From JBBQTU01 sp038213005 (GTDB lineage: Bacteria; Planctomycetota; Phycisphaerae; Tepidisphaerales; Tepidisphaeraceae), in contig JBBQTU010000020.1 in assembly GCA_038213005.1 (NCBI GenBank), forward strand, positions 1-29,604: 29,604 bases of DNA. The letters run 5' to 3'. This document shows, one piece after another, positions 6,880 through 18,695 of the stretch. Each line of letters opens with the position of its first letter. Position 1 is the first letter of the stretch. Below the pieces are notes generated by a model. It ran no database searches. It worked only from the letters and a program-made list of their open reading frames with translations, and had not been told where the DNA came from. The translations under genes were made by a program, and so were the position numbers.

Positions 6880-7031
6880 CGATTTGTCTTCCGATTTCAT
6901 ACCTAACCGATAGGATTCGATGCCCTCGTTCCAGTTTCGGGCCTCGGACTTCCAACTTCGACCTTTCTCCGTTTTCCTCGTTGTTTCGGATGTCGAACTT
7001 CGGATTTCGAGTTTCCGCCTTCAGGCGGTGA
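6880..7031. repeat. Degenerate TTCGGA/TTTCGA repeat tract with hairpin
   Basis: Many imperfect copies of a short pyrimidine-rich motif (CCGATTTGTC, TTCCGATTTC, TTTCGGGCCT, TTTCGGATGT, TTCGGATTTCGAG) run from about 6880 to 7010. The tract ends in a hairpin, CCGCC (7015-7019) with GGCGG (7024-7028), flanked by GTTT and AAAC. No coding pattern. The reading strand cannot be fixed. Confidence 0.5.
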
Positions 7032-7069
7032 AACTTGAGCGTCTTACCCCTTCAATCGTGCGCAACTCC

Positions 7070-7383
7070 TTATTCTAAAAGGCCCCGCGCTACCCCCGCC
7101 CCCGCCTCGCTGAAACCTGCGCGTCTGGAGGCACCGACTGCCGCAGACGGCATACCCTCCCGCCACCGCTCCGACCAGAGCTTCTCGACCTGCGCCACGG
7201 GGAGGATATCCTCCTGCCCATGGCCCCAGCGATTCTCGACGTCCTTGAGCGTGATGTGCGTCGGCCTTTTCGCGGTGACCGTTAGGGTTCCTTCCCGCAC
7301 CTTGGCTTGCCAGCCGAAGGCAACTTCTCTGAGAACAGGCTCCCCGAGGGCTACGGCATCCGCGGCGATGCCCTGTGGTTGAA
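7070..7383 (-). pseudogene. Unrecognised gene remnant, C-terminal part
   Basis: A minus-strand frame with protein-like composition and GC-rich third positions (VREGTLTVTAKRPTHITLKD then VENRWGHGQEDILPVAQVEK, LWSERWREGMP) ends in TAA at 7070-7072. No ATG lies in it except late in the sequence, no Shine-Dalgarno is visible, and upstream of about 7383 the frame only continues as the antisense of birA. It may be the tail of a truncated gene. Family not recognised. The opposite frame at 7035-7382 has a poorer composition and was not preferred. Confidence 0.3.
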
Positions 7384-7459
7384 ATGAAGCGCGACTGCCT
7401 TTCGCGTTTGCCGTGCCTCTGCCGTTGCATCGCTGGGCGTTCCGGGCATACTGAAATGT

Positions 7460-8278
7460 ATGAGGCGAGCGTCGAACCCGGCCGAAGATGTACCCCAGCT
7501 TTCGCAGGTGGACCTGAACCAGTATCACCCGCAGGCCCTTGCCGGGCTGCTGCGCCCGCTGAAAGTCCACTACTTCGGCATCCTGCGAAGCACCAACAGT
7601 CACGCCATGCGCATGCGTCGCGAGGGCCGCTTGTTTGCCCCGGCTCTTGTGGTAACCAGTCAGCAGACGGCCGGTCGCGGGCGCAGCGGCAAGGCATGGT
7701 GGGCACGCCGCGGAAGCATGACCGCCACGTGGGTGCTGCCGGTCGAGGAAGATTACGCGCCTCACCAGTTGCCGCTGATCGTTGGGCTGGCGGTCAGAGC
7801 GGCGTGCGCTGAAATGTCCGGCCGGGATGACCTTCAGCTCAAGTGGCCCAATGACGTGGTTTGCCAGGGTATGAAGCTCGCCGGGATCCTCTGCGAGCGC
7901 GGCGATGGCGTCGACCTGGTAGGCATCGGGCTGAATTTGAACCTGGCCGATCAGTCCATCCCGAGGCCCCTGCGGGGCAAGGTCGTGTCGTTATCTCAGC
8001 TCACCGGGCGGCAGCTCGACATTAACGTGGCGGTGGCGACGATCACAGCGCATCTCAAGCGGGTGCTCCTGGGCCGAACGAGTCATCCGTTTGCAGCGTT
8101 CCTCGAGGAGTATCGCAAGTGCGATGCCCTGAGGGGACAGCAGATTTGCGTGAGCACCGAGGGCAAGCCGGGAGAAGTTCGCGGCCACTGCGAGGGCATC
8201 GACCGCCAGGGCGAACTGCTGGTGCGCGACGCCGGTGGCTTGCAGCGCCTGATGTCCGGCAGCGTCACAATTTGCTGA
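7460..8278 (+). CDS. birA: Biotin--protein ligase (BirA catalytic form)
   Basis: Activates biotin with ATP to biotinyl-AMP and attaches it to the lysine of biotin carboxyl carrier protein in the cytoplasm. The 272-residue protein has the ligase domain motifs in order: STNSHA near 44, the biotinyl-AMP loop GRGRSGKAW (72-80), KWPNDV (128-133) and KLAGILCE (139-146), then GIGLNLN, followed by a C-terminal SH3-like domain (about 225-272). The N-terminal winged helix of E. coli BirA is absent; the first about 35 residues do not look like one, so it is a monofunctional ligase and not a repressor. ATG 7460 has no clear Shine-Dalgarno; an ATG at 7456 is out of frame. Its 3' end overlaps the convergent hydrolase gene by 14 bp. 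Confidence 0.9.
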   Translation: MRRASNPAEDVPQLSQVDLNQYHPQALAGLLRPLKVHYFGILRSTNSHAMRMRREGRLFAPALVVTSQQTAGRGRSGKAWWARRGSMTATWVLPVEEDYAPHQLPLIVGLAVRAACAEMSGRDDLQLKWPNDVVCQGMKLAGILCERGDGVDLVGIGLNLNLADQSIPRPLRGKVVSLSQLTGRQLDINVAVATITAHLKRVLLGRTSHPFAAFLEEYRKCDALRGQQICVSTEGKPGEVRGHCEGIDRQGELLVRDAGGLQRLMSGSVTIC

Positions 8279-9244
8279 GGCATCGCGGCGCCTCAAGCAG
8301 GACCTGCCGCAGAAAGTTGCCGACTTCGGCTTCGTACACTTCCGGGCTGACTTCCAGACCCAGGACATGTGCGGCATCCGGAATGACGATGGCGCGACTG
8401 CGATTGCCGACGGTCGGGTTGCTGGCGAGTTGTCGTCGCAATTCGGCGGCGTCTTCGGGGGAGATCACCTTGTCCTCCGATGGCTGGATCAGCAGTAGCG
8501 GCACCCGCAGTTTCTGCACAAGGCGCAGCGGGCTGACTTCGCTGATCCGAGCCCCGGTGAGTCGCTGGGCGACCCACGCAGCCGGACGCTGGACGAACCA
8601 GCCGGGGAAGCCAAAGAGACGGGCGTGGAGCATGCCGGCGGTGGTGTAGTCGCCAAAAGGCGAGTCGGCGATCACGCCGGCCAGGTCGTCGCGCATGGCA
8701 CCGACCGCGATGGCAGTCACTCCGCCCATGCTGATCCCCAGGATGGCGACCTGCTGGGCCTCCCCAGGGCGCTGCACCCGCAACTGGTCGATCACCTGCG
8801 ACAGGTCCTGCCGTTCGAAATAGCCGGCCGTGCAGTGGACGCCGGCGCTCCGGCCGTGGGCTCGCTGGTCGAGCATCAGGACATTCACTTCCAGCTCGTG
8901 CAGCATCGGCAGCCACGCCAGGGCGCCAGCCCGTGCGTCGGCGTAGCCGTGCAGGAGAATGACGCATCGACCACGGGCGCCGGGGTGGGGAATCCACCAC
9001 GCATGCAGGATCATTTTGCCTCGGCCGCCGGCATCGGCGACTGCAAACACATCCGTCTCGTATGGCAGCGACAGATCGGCTGGGCTGAGCCGGCCCAGCA
9101 CGGCCAGCGCCTTGCCATCGGTCATACGCGGCGGGCGAAGCCTGGCGCTAGCCATGAGCACGACCGCCGTTGCCCAGAGCACAAGAGCCCCCAGGAGCAT
9201 CATCGCCAGGAACCCAGAGATCGGACACAGGAAGAGGCCGAGGA

Positions 9245-9248
<4 letters not shown>
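8265..9248 (-). CDS. Membrane-anchored alpha/beta hydrolase
   Basis: A 327-residue alpha/beta hydrolase of the BAAT/DUF-type 'serine aminopeptidase S33-like' group. Residues about 3-34 are a hydrophobic anchor (ISGFLAMMLLGALVLWATAV). Catalytic elements: oxyanion-side HGYADA (100-105), nucleophile elbow GISMGG with S173, acid D259 in PSEDKVIS, and H294 in DAAHV. The lid region LFGFPGWFVQRPAAWVAQRL is typical of YqkD/ABHD-like hydrolases with unknown ester or thioester substrates. The ATG overlaps the uvrA TGA (ATGA at 9245-9248), so translation is probably coupled to uvrA. The 3' end overlaps birA convergently by 14 bp. Likely faces the periplasm or the outer face of the membrane (inference from the anchor). 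Confidence 0.85.
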
Positions 9249-12184
<2,936 letters not shown>

Positions 12185-12605
12185 AACTGACGGCCCAAAC
12201 TGGCAAACTGATCGACCGGGTGATTCTATACGGTCGCGGCGTTCCCGCCCACCGGGAGGACGCTCGCCTGGAAGGGTGCTCGCCGTGCCGCCCCGGCTGG
12301 GACCGTTGAGAAATCCGATCGGAATTATACGGGCACGAGTTCGGAGGGCGCGCGGGGCGGCTCCTATCATGGATCGGAACAGGTGAGGACCGAGGGGGGC
12401 TCTATGCCCCGCGCCGGGGCCGATGCTGGACAATACCCTCTCAGAGCAGGAGCGCTTCATGCGATGTGCCGTCGAATCCACTGGATCATCGAGTACCCTC
12501 CCAACGCGCGCAGGCCTGAGCATTAGCGCTGCTGATGCGACCGATGGGCACGATGTGCAGACGACGTTTGCCGGGCGGGCAGTGCGGGCCGCAGGGAAGA
12601 TAATT
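12185..12605. other. Intergenic region upstream of uvrA
   Basis: About 420 bases between the uvrA start and the desaturase remnant. Near uvrA it has a possible minus-strand -10 (TAGAAT, 12223-12228) with no good -35. A hairpin-like GC block (CCCCGCGCCGGGG, about 12407-12419) lies in the middle. Open frames exist on both strands but have no protein-like composition; the extended uvrA frame across it is not supported. Confidence 0.4.
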
Positions 12606-12872
12606 TTTTGGGGCAGAATGCCATTTGAGACCGATGACCTCAGCCGCAACAACTTCATCTTCGGCATCCTGGCAATGGGCGAGGGCTGGCACAACAACCA
12701 CCACGCCTTCCCGACTTCGGCCCGCCACGGCCTGCGCTGGTGGCAGGTGAACGGGAGCTACCTGGTCATCCGCCTGCTCAAGGCAACCCACCTCGCATGG
12801 AACATCCGAGTACCCGACGACTCGGCCATCACCAGCAAGCAAACGCATCATCAACTGGCCGCTGAGGCGTAG
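12606..12872 (+). pseudogene. Fatty acid desaturase, C-terminal remnant
   Basis: The frame reads FWGRMPFETDDLSRNNFIFG, then GEGWHNNHHAFPTSARHGLR, WWQVNGSYLVIRLLKATHLA. This is the C-terminal end of a membrane acyl-CoA/acyl-lipid delta-9 desaturase, with the third histidine box HNNHH. The two earlier histidine boxes (HxxxH, HxxHH) and all transmembrane segments are absent; only about 90 of about 300 residues remain. The frame extends upstream to 12423, but that part (LSISAADATDGHDVQTTFAG) is unlike the family. No Shine-Dalgarno at a sensible start. The remaining part is well conserved, so the truncation may be recent. Divergent from uvrA and convergent with smc. Confidence 0.8.
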
Positions 12873-12910
12873 CCACACGAGGCCGCGACACGGCGAAGCG
12901 GATAGGACAG

Positions 12911-12934
12911 GCGCGCGGTCTACGCGGTCCGCGC
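12911..12934. other. GC-rich hairpin between desaturase remnant and smc
   Basis: GCGCGG (12913-12918) pairs with CCGCGC (12929-12934), with further pairing possible in the loop. It lies 28 nt past the smc stop on the minus strand. There is no U-tract on either side, so termination is only a possibility. Confidence 0.3.
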
Positions 12935-12961
12935 ATCGCGTGAGAGCCGCCCCACGCTCGC

Positions 12962-15900
12962 CTACGCCGCCGCTGTTTCGGCGATTCGGCCCTGGTTGTC
13001 CACCTGGTCGAACTTCACGGCTACGCGCTTGCTGACGCCCTGTTCCTGCATCGTTACGCCGTAGAGCTGGTCGGCGACCTGCATCGTGCGCTTGGAGTGC
13101 GTGATGATGATGAACTGGCTCTGCTCCAGGAATTCCTGGACGATCATGTTGAACCGCTGGTTGTTGGCCTCGTCCAGAGCGGCGTCCACTTCGTCCAGGA
13201 TGCAGAACGGGCTGGGCTTACTCTTGAAGATGCTCATTAAGAGCGCCACGCATGTCATGGTCTTCTCGCCGCCAGAGAGCTGGCTGATCGAGCAGGGCTG
13301 CTTGCCCGGCGGCTTGGCGATGATCTCGATGCCGGCGTCCAGGGCGTCGATCTTCTTGATCGTCGCAGGGATCTGCTGGCCATCGGGTCCGATCTGCCCG
13401 GCCGGCTGTTCCAGTTCCGTCTCCAGATAGATGTCGGCCTTGCCGCCGCCGAACAGCTTGCGGAACATCCCCTGGAAGTGCTCGCGGACGGTGTTGAACG
13501 TCTGCTCAAACCGCAGAACGCTCTCGACGTTGATCTGGTCGATCAACTCTTCGAGTTGCTTCTTGGACGTCGACAGGTCGGCCACCTGTGCGGCCAGGAA
13601 TTCTTCCCGCTTCTGCAGTTCATCCTGTTCGCCGATGGCGTCGAGGTTGACGTTGCCCAGCCGCTGGATCTTGTCACGCAACTGCTTGATCTCGTCGGCC
13701 ACCGCGGTCCAGTCCATCTCGGCCGGCTGATAGCCGCCCTCGGTGGCCGTGGCAACTTCCTCATACCGCGCCGGCAGGTCCAGTTGCAGTTCCTCCTGCG
13801 TGCGGGCGATCAGGGATTCCATGCGAACCTTCAGCTCGCCGAACTGTAGCTGCAACTCGTGCAGCATCTTCTCGATCTCGGCATGGGCGGCGCGAATCTT
13901 CTCAACATCCGCCGCCAGGATCTGGACCTGCTCGTGAGTCACCTTCACGCGCGCGGTGGCCTCTTCCAGCTCCGTCGCCAGCGACTCAACTCGGATGCCC
14001 AATTCGGCTTCGGCTTCCTGTGCCGCCGTCAGCTCGTCCTGTGCTTCGCCCTGGCGCTGGGCAGTCTGTGCCAGCGATCGCTCGACCCGTTCAAGCTGCT
14101 GCATGATCTCGGTCCGCGACGCCGACTGCCGCTGTACCTGCTGCTGGCTGGCGAGCTGCTTCTCCTGGATCTGGCCGATCGCCACGCGGGCCGCCGTGAG
14201 CTGCTCAGACAGCCGCTGCAAATCCTCCACCAGCACCTGCAACCGCTCGCTGCTCTGCTCCACCTGCTGCTGGTGCTCGGCCTGGGTGGCCTCCATCACC
14301 TTGGACTGCTCCGTGAGTGTCGCCTGCTCTGTCTCCAGCTTCCCGGCCTGCTGCTCAACGATCTCCATTTCGCGATCCAGCACCGGCTCTTCACGGCGCA
14401 GGGCGGTCTGGCGGTCGTTGATCTGAGTGATCTGGCTGGTGAGTTCCACGCGGGCGGTGTTGGACTGATAGATATCGTTGCGCAGCGTATTGGTCTGGGC
14501 TTCCAATTCCTTGGTCTGGGCATTGCCTTCGCTGATGCGCTGCTGGAGCTCTTCAATCGTCTGGTCGGCCTGCGCGATCTGCTGGCTCAGCGACTGCAGT
14601 TCCGATCGTCGCGACAGGATGCCCATCGCCGCCGTCATGCGCCCGGCGCGGAGTGTGCCGTCGGCCTCCAGCACCTCGCCCGCTTCGGTGACAAAACGGA
14701 ATCCGCGGGTCCGACCGACCTGCTCCTGCAGTGCCCGCGCATCTTCCAGCGTCTGGACCAGGACGGTCTGTCCGAGCAGGTGCTGCGCAAGGGTCGAATG
14801 CTCCGGAGCATAGTTCACCACGTTGCACGCCAGCGTGGTCTTCTGCGGGTGCCGATCCCAGTCGTACCCCGTCTCGGTCGATGGCAAAGCGTCCAGGCAG
14901 ATGATATTGACGCGACCTTCGAGCTTCTCCAACTCCTCGCGCCCAGCCGCCACCGCCGCGGACTCGCCGGCCACCAGCCACTGGTCGCGGGCGTCCAGGG
15001 CCGCTTCGATCATTTTCGCGTGCTCAACGTCCACTTCGATCATGTCGGCCACCAGGCCGGCGATGAACGCAAAACGCTGCTCCCGCTGCTTGAGAACTGT
15101 TTTGACGCCCTCGCTCACGCCCTCGCGACGGTTCTCCAGATCCTGCAGCACACGCTGGCGTGATTGCAGCCCCGAACGGCCTTCGCGGGCGTCGCCAAGC
15201 GACTCGGCGAGCTGCCCGATCTGCTGACCCAGCGTCTGCGTCTGGCTCCGCCTCGCTTCGAGCTGGGCCTGCTGCTCGGCCAGGGCCGCCAGCGTCTGAT
15301 CGAGCTGCTGCTTGAGCGTCTCCCGTTTGGCTTCCAGTTCGGCGATTTCGCCGATGACCAGTTGCCGCCGCTCGGCGATCCGGGCCTGCTGAGAGCCAAT
15401 GTTTCTATGTTCGATGTCGATGGCGCCCAGGCGATTGTTGACCGCCGCCAGCTTGCGCATCAGGTCGAGGATCGCCGCCTTGTGCTGTTCGATCTGGTGC
15501 GTCAGCTCGTTGAGCTGCTGCTGCCCTTCGCGAAATGAGTCTTGTGTCTGGCTGATCGCCCCAACCTGCTCGTTGAGCGACTGCGTGAGCTGGGCGAGCG
15601 CCTCGGTCTCACGCTCCAGGGACGCGGTCACTTCCGCGAGCTTTTCTGTCAGCGACAGCTTGTCCTGCTCCAGGCTTCCCATCTGCTCGGCCGTCTGCTC
15701 AAGCTGCTGACGCGCATATTCCTGCTTCTGCTTCGCGGCCTGCAATGATGCCCGCGTCTGCACCAGGGCATACTCAAGCTGCTGCCGCCGCTGCGAGATG
15801 ACGTCCAAGTCCTGCCGGGCGTCGGCGAGTTCGCCCTGGCGTCGCGACAGATCTCCCGTCGCATCGTCCAGGCGAAACTGCGTCTCATCCTGCGACGCCT

Positions 15901-16648
15901 GCAACTGGGCGACCTGCTGCTTCTGCACGTGATATTCGCGCATGGCGAAGCTCAGCCGCAGTTCGCCCAGCCGCTGCGAGTGTTCCTGATACGTCCGGGC
16001 CCGCCCGGCCTGGATCTTCACGCTGCGCAGGCGCTTGGCGACTTCCTCCACAATGTCGTTCACGCGCAGCAGATTCTGATCGACCTTCTCCAGCCGACGC
16101 AGAGTCTCTTTCTTTCGGGCCTTGTACTTGGAGATGCCTGCAGCCTCTTCAAAAATCTGCCGGCGTTCCTGTGGATTGGACTGCAACAGCAGATCGACCT
16201 TGCCCTGTTCGATCACGCTGTAGGCGTCAACGCCCACGCCCGTGTCCATGAACAGTTCGCGGGTGTCGCGCAGCCGGGACGGCTGGTTGTTGACCTGGTA
16301 TTCGCTGTTGCCGTCGCGGAAAAGCCGCCGCCCGACGGCGACTTCATCGGCGTCGATGTTCAGCGCGCGGGTGTCATCGGCGCGCTTGGGGTTGGTGAAT
16401 ACAAGAGTGACCTCCGCCATGCCGGCCGGCTTTCTCGCCCCCGAGCCGTTGAAGATCACGTCCATCATCGCCTCGCCGCGCAGGCTCTTGGCGGATTGTT
16501 CGCCCAGCACCCACTTGAACGCGTCCACGACGTTGCTCTTGCCGCAACCGTTGGGGCCGACAATCGCGGTAATGGGGGAGTCAAACACGAATTCCGTGCG
16601 ATCGGCGAAGCTCTTGAATCCGTGGACAATCAGCTTTTTGAGTTTCAT
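12962..16648 (-). CDS. smc: Chromosome segregation ATPase SMC
   Basis: SMC forms the ring-shaped condensin with ScpA and ScpB that loads near parS and aligns chromosome arms. The 1228-residue protein has the N-terminal head with Walker A GPNGCGKS (31-38), a long coiled coil (Q/E/L-rich, about 170-500), a hinge (about 510-670, with NVVNYAPEHSTLAQHLLGQT and GFRFVTEAGEVLEADG), the returning coiled coil (about 680-1020), and the C-terminal head with signature LSGGEK (1124-1129) and Walker B FCILDEVD followed by the D-loop. All ATPase motifs are intact. ATG 16648 has an AGGA site 10 nt upstream. It follows the FlgI-like lipoprotein gene by 55 nt and nrdR further upstream, so it is probably in the same transcript; scpA and scpB are not in the window. 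Confidence 0.97.
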   Translation of the reverse strand: MKLKKLIVHGFKSFADRTEFVFDSPITAIVGPNGCGKSNVVDAFKWVLGEQSAKSLRGEAMMDVIFNGSGARKPAGMAEVTLVFTNPKRADDTRALNIDADEVAVGRRLFRDGNSEYQVNNQPSRLRDTRELFMDTGVGVDAYSVIEQGKVDLLLQSNPQERRQIFEEAAGISKYKARKKETLRRLEKVDQNLLRVNDIVEEVAKRLRSVKIQAGRARTYQEHSQRLGELRLSFAMREYHVQKQQVAQLQASQDETQFRLDDATGDLSRRQGELADARQDLDVISQRRQQLEYALVQTRASLQAAKQKQEYARQQLEQTAEQMGSLEQDKLSLTEKLAEVTASLERETEALAQLTQSLNEQVGAISQTQDSFREGQQQLNELTHQIEQHKAAILDLMRKLAAVNNRLGAIDIEHRNIGSQQARIAERRQLVIGEIAELEAKRETLKQQLDQTLAALAEQQAQLEARRSQTQTLGQQIGQLAESLGDAREGRSGLQSRQRVLQDLENRREGVSEGVKTVLKQREQRFAFIAGLVADMIEVDVEHAKMIEAALDARDQWLVAGESAAVAAGREELEKLEGRVNIICLDALPSTETGYDWDRHPQKTTLACNVVNYAPEHSTLAQHLLGQTVLVQTLEDARALQEQVGRTRGFRFVTEAGEVLEADGTLRAGRMTAAMGILSRRSELQSLSQQIAQADQTIEELQQRISEGNAQTKELEAQTNTLRNDIYQSNTARVELTSQITQINDRQTALRREEPVLDREMEIVEQQAGKLETEQATLTEQSKVMEATQAEHQQQVEQSSERLQVLVEDLQRLSEQLTAARVAIGQIQEKQLASQQQVQRQSASRTEIMQQLERVERSLAQTAQRQGEAQDELTAAQEAEAELGIRVESLATELEEATARVKVTHEQVQILAADVEKIRAAHAEIEKMLHELQLQFGELKVRMESLIARTQEELQLDLPARYEEVATATEGGYQPAEMDWTAVADEIKQLRDKIQRLGNVNLDAIGEQDELQKREEFLAAQVADLSTSKKQLEELIDQINVESVLRFEQTFNTVREHFQGMFRKLFGGGKADIYLETELEQPAGQIGPDGQQIPATIKKIDALDAGIEIIAKPPGKQPCSISQLSGGEKTMTCVALLMSIFKSKPSPFCILDEVDAALDEANNQRFNMIVQEFLEQSQFIIITHSKRTMQVADQLYGVTMQEQGVSKRVAVKFDQVDNQGRIAETAAA

Positions 16649-16703
16649 ACTTCACGGTCCTGCGTGACCAGACGGAAGCCTATTCCTGTCATCGATACTT
16701 GTT

Positions 16704-18659
16704 CTACTGTGCTCGTGCACCTGACGCCGGCGCGGGCGGCACTGGCACCGCGGGCGCCGCCGGCTGCGTCGATGCTGAGTCGGGAATCTGCGCTGCTGCC
16801 CCCTCGGGCCCGTCAGACTTGCTGTCAGGGGTTTGCGGACGCGACAGGTCGGGGATCCGCGGCGCCGACAGCACGGTATCTTCAATGGCGGGGCTTTCCT
16901 GCATGCTGAACACAACCGGATCCATGCCGCCGTCGAGCGTTGTGGCGTGCAGCTTCGCCTCCTTGCTCAGTGCCTGGACCAGCGCCACCACTTCGGCATA
17001 GGAGAAGTCGAATCGCCTTTCACCCTCCGCGCCTTCGCCGCCGAGCCGGGCGATGATATTCGCCACTTCCGCACTGGATTTCTGGATTATTAAGGACTTA
17101 CTCAACTCGCCGGCCGATGGATCGCCACGGAACATGATCGTGACCTGGTTGCCGGCCTGGTCGGCGGTGATGGTGAGCCGTGAGTCGATCGCCGAGAAAG
17201 TCAGCGGCGTGTCCACCGCCGAGCGAGTGCCGAATATCGCGATGCGCGGCAGCCCCTGGCTGGTCGCATAGATCATCGGCGGACCCGAGGACGGCACCAG
17301 GTCGAGCATGAACTTCTCGCGGATGACCTGCGTGAAGATCGACGCATCGCCCGCCTTGCACAGGGCAAGATAGGCCTCTTTACGCACCAGGTTATTGTCC
17401 GAGTTGACCAGTTTGCGAAGGTCGCTGCGCACTTCAGGAGTGCTCTGGATCGCCGACAGCGTCTGCACGGCGTTGATGCGGAACGGATGATCCTTCGTGT
17501 TGGCCATGTCGCGCAGTTTTCGCTCGGCCTCGCCTGTGTCATCCGGGACGAAGACCGCCGCGCGCGCTGCGGCAAAGACCACCTCATTCTTGTCCGAACT
17601 CATCAACCCGCGCATCGCTGGCAGACCGGCCGGCCCGATCCCCTCAAGGGCGTACGAGATGTTCTCCAGCGGGGCGTCGGGCTTCTGAGCCTCGGCCGCC
17701 AGTCGTTCGGCCGCGCGGGCAAGAAACCCTGGATCGCCGTTTAGGTACAGATGCTTCACCACGCCGATGAAGTGCTGCCAGTCGCCTTTGAACGCCTTGG
17801 GCATGTAAAGGTAGACGTGGCCTTCATCCTGCGCCGCAGCGACGATCCGGCCGGCCGAGATCCTGCTCGCTTTGTCGGCGAGCGTTTGATATCGCTCGTT
17901 GACTCGCCGCTCAAGGAGCCGTGAGGTGCTCATCTGCGGGTCCCGCACGCGCAGCACCAGCGGATTGTCGAAATCCACCATGCCGCCGCCCATGACGGTG
18001 GCAAACCGCAGGCTCTGCCGCGCCATCGCTTCGGTGGGATTCCGATTCACCGCATGCGCAGGGTTCACGAACAGCGGCCCCATCGCGCGGGCATAGGTGT
18101 TAACGGAGCCACGCTCGCTGCCGCCGGGCCGATTGGGGTCGGCACCCGTGATACGCAGCTCCGCCGTAAATAGCGTGCCGTGGGCCAGGCTCGTCGTATA
18201 GCTCTGCTCCAGCGCCGAAACCTGCACGTCGATCAGGTCGTCCTCTCTCGCCCCCGGCGGCACAAACCCGTCGACCCGAACCACCGCCGTCCGCTTGTCG
18301 CGCAAGACATCTTCCGGCGGCATGTTTTGCAGGTCGTGGAACATCATCCCGAACCCGTGCACCTGCAACTGCTTGATCATGTAGTCGCGGACGGTGGTCG
18401 GCAGATTCGCGTTGTCGCCCGTCCCACGCAACTGCACCACCAGCCCGTAACCCGAAACCAGGAACGGCAGGTCGTTCTCCACATTAGCGCGTTCCAGGAT
18501 CGTGTCCTTGAACGCCTCAGGCACAACCCGCGGCCCGTACGATGGATACTTCGTCACAAGCACCGGCCGGGTCGTCGCTGCATCCTCGCCGCAGCCGGCC
18601 ATGATGGTCAGTAAGAGCCCCAAAACAAGGCCGCGCCCGATGGTCTGAAGTTTTGCCAT
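16704..18659 (-). CDS. FlgI-like lipoprotein with HEAT-like repeats
   Basis: A 651-residue protein. ATG 18659 (MAKLQTIGRG) is preferred because GAGGTT lies 5 nt upstream; ATG 18671 has no such site. A type II signal peptide is present with lipobox IMAGC (C23), so it is probably anchored in a membrane facing the periplasm. Residues about 45-270 resemble the flagellar P-ring protein FlgI (GYGLVVQLRGTGDNANLPTT, then AVVRVDGFVPPGAREDDLID, VQVSALEQSYTTSLAHGTLF). Residues about 300-440 look like HEAT/armadillo-type helical repeats (GLPAMRGLMSSDKNEVVFAA, AVQTLSAIQSTPEVRSDLRK). The C-terminus is a proline/alanine-rich tail. True FlgI is about 370 residues and a Sec substrate without a lipobox. No flagellar gene is adjacent; it lies between nrdR (36 nt) and smc (55 nt). 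Function is not known; it may be a non-flagellar envelope ring protein. Confidence 0.75.
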   Translation of the reverse strand: MAKLQTIGRGLVLGLLLTIMAGCGEDAATTRPVLVTKYPSYGPRVVPEAFKDTILERANVENDLPFLVSGYGLVVQLRGTGDNANLPTTVRDYMIKQLQVHGFGMMFHDLQNMPPEDVLRDKRTAVVRVDGFVPPGAREDDLIDVQVSALEQSYTTSLAHGTLFTAELRITGADPNRPGGSERGSVNTYARAMGPLFVNPAHAVNRNPTEAMARQSLRFATVMGGGMVDFDNPLVLRVRDPQMSTSRLLERRVNERYQTLADKASRISAGRIVAAAQDEGHVYLYMPKAFKGDWQHFIGVVKHLYLNGDPGFLARAAERLAAEAQKPDAPLENISYALEGIGPAGLPAMRGLMSSDKNEVVFAAARAAVFVPDDTGEAERKLRDMANTKDHPFRINAVQTLSAIQSTPEVRSDLRKLVNSDNNLVRKEAYLALCKAGDASIFTQVIREKFMLDLVPSSGPPMIYATSQGLPRIAIFGTRSAVDTPLTFSAIDSRLTITADQAGNQVTIMFRGDPSAGELSKSLIIQKSSAEVANIIARLGGEGAEGERRFDFSYAEVVALVQALSKEAKLHATTLDGGMDPVVFSMQESPAIEDTVLSAPRIPDLSRPQTPDSKSDGPEGAAAQIPDSASTQPAAPAVPVPPAPASGARAQ

Positions 18660-18695
18660 ATTCAACCTCATTAGCTTTGCTGCGTCACTGTCGTT

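Noticed and set aside
6880..7031. CRISPR array after the boxA-like motif
   Set aside because: The repeats are short, degenerate and irregularly spaced; there is no constant repeat of 25-40 nt with unique spacers.
12185..12697. 171-codon N-terminal extension of uvrA
   Set aside because: The extension has no similarity to UvrA, and the canonical start [10 protein letters not shown] lies at 12184.
13859..15163. 434-codon plus-strand frame opposite smc
   Set aside because: Leucine/histidine/arginine-rich mirror of the SMC coiled coil; no start signal or domain.
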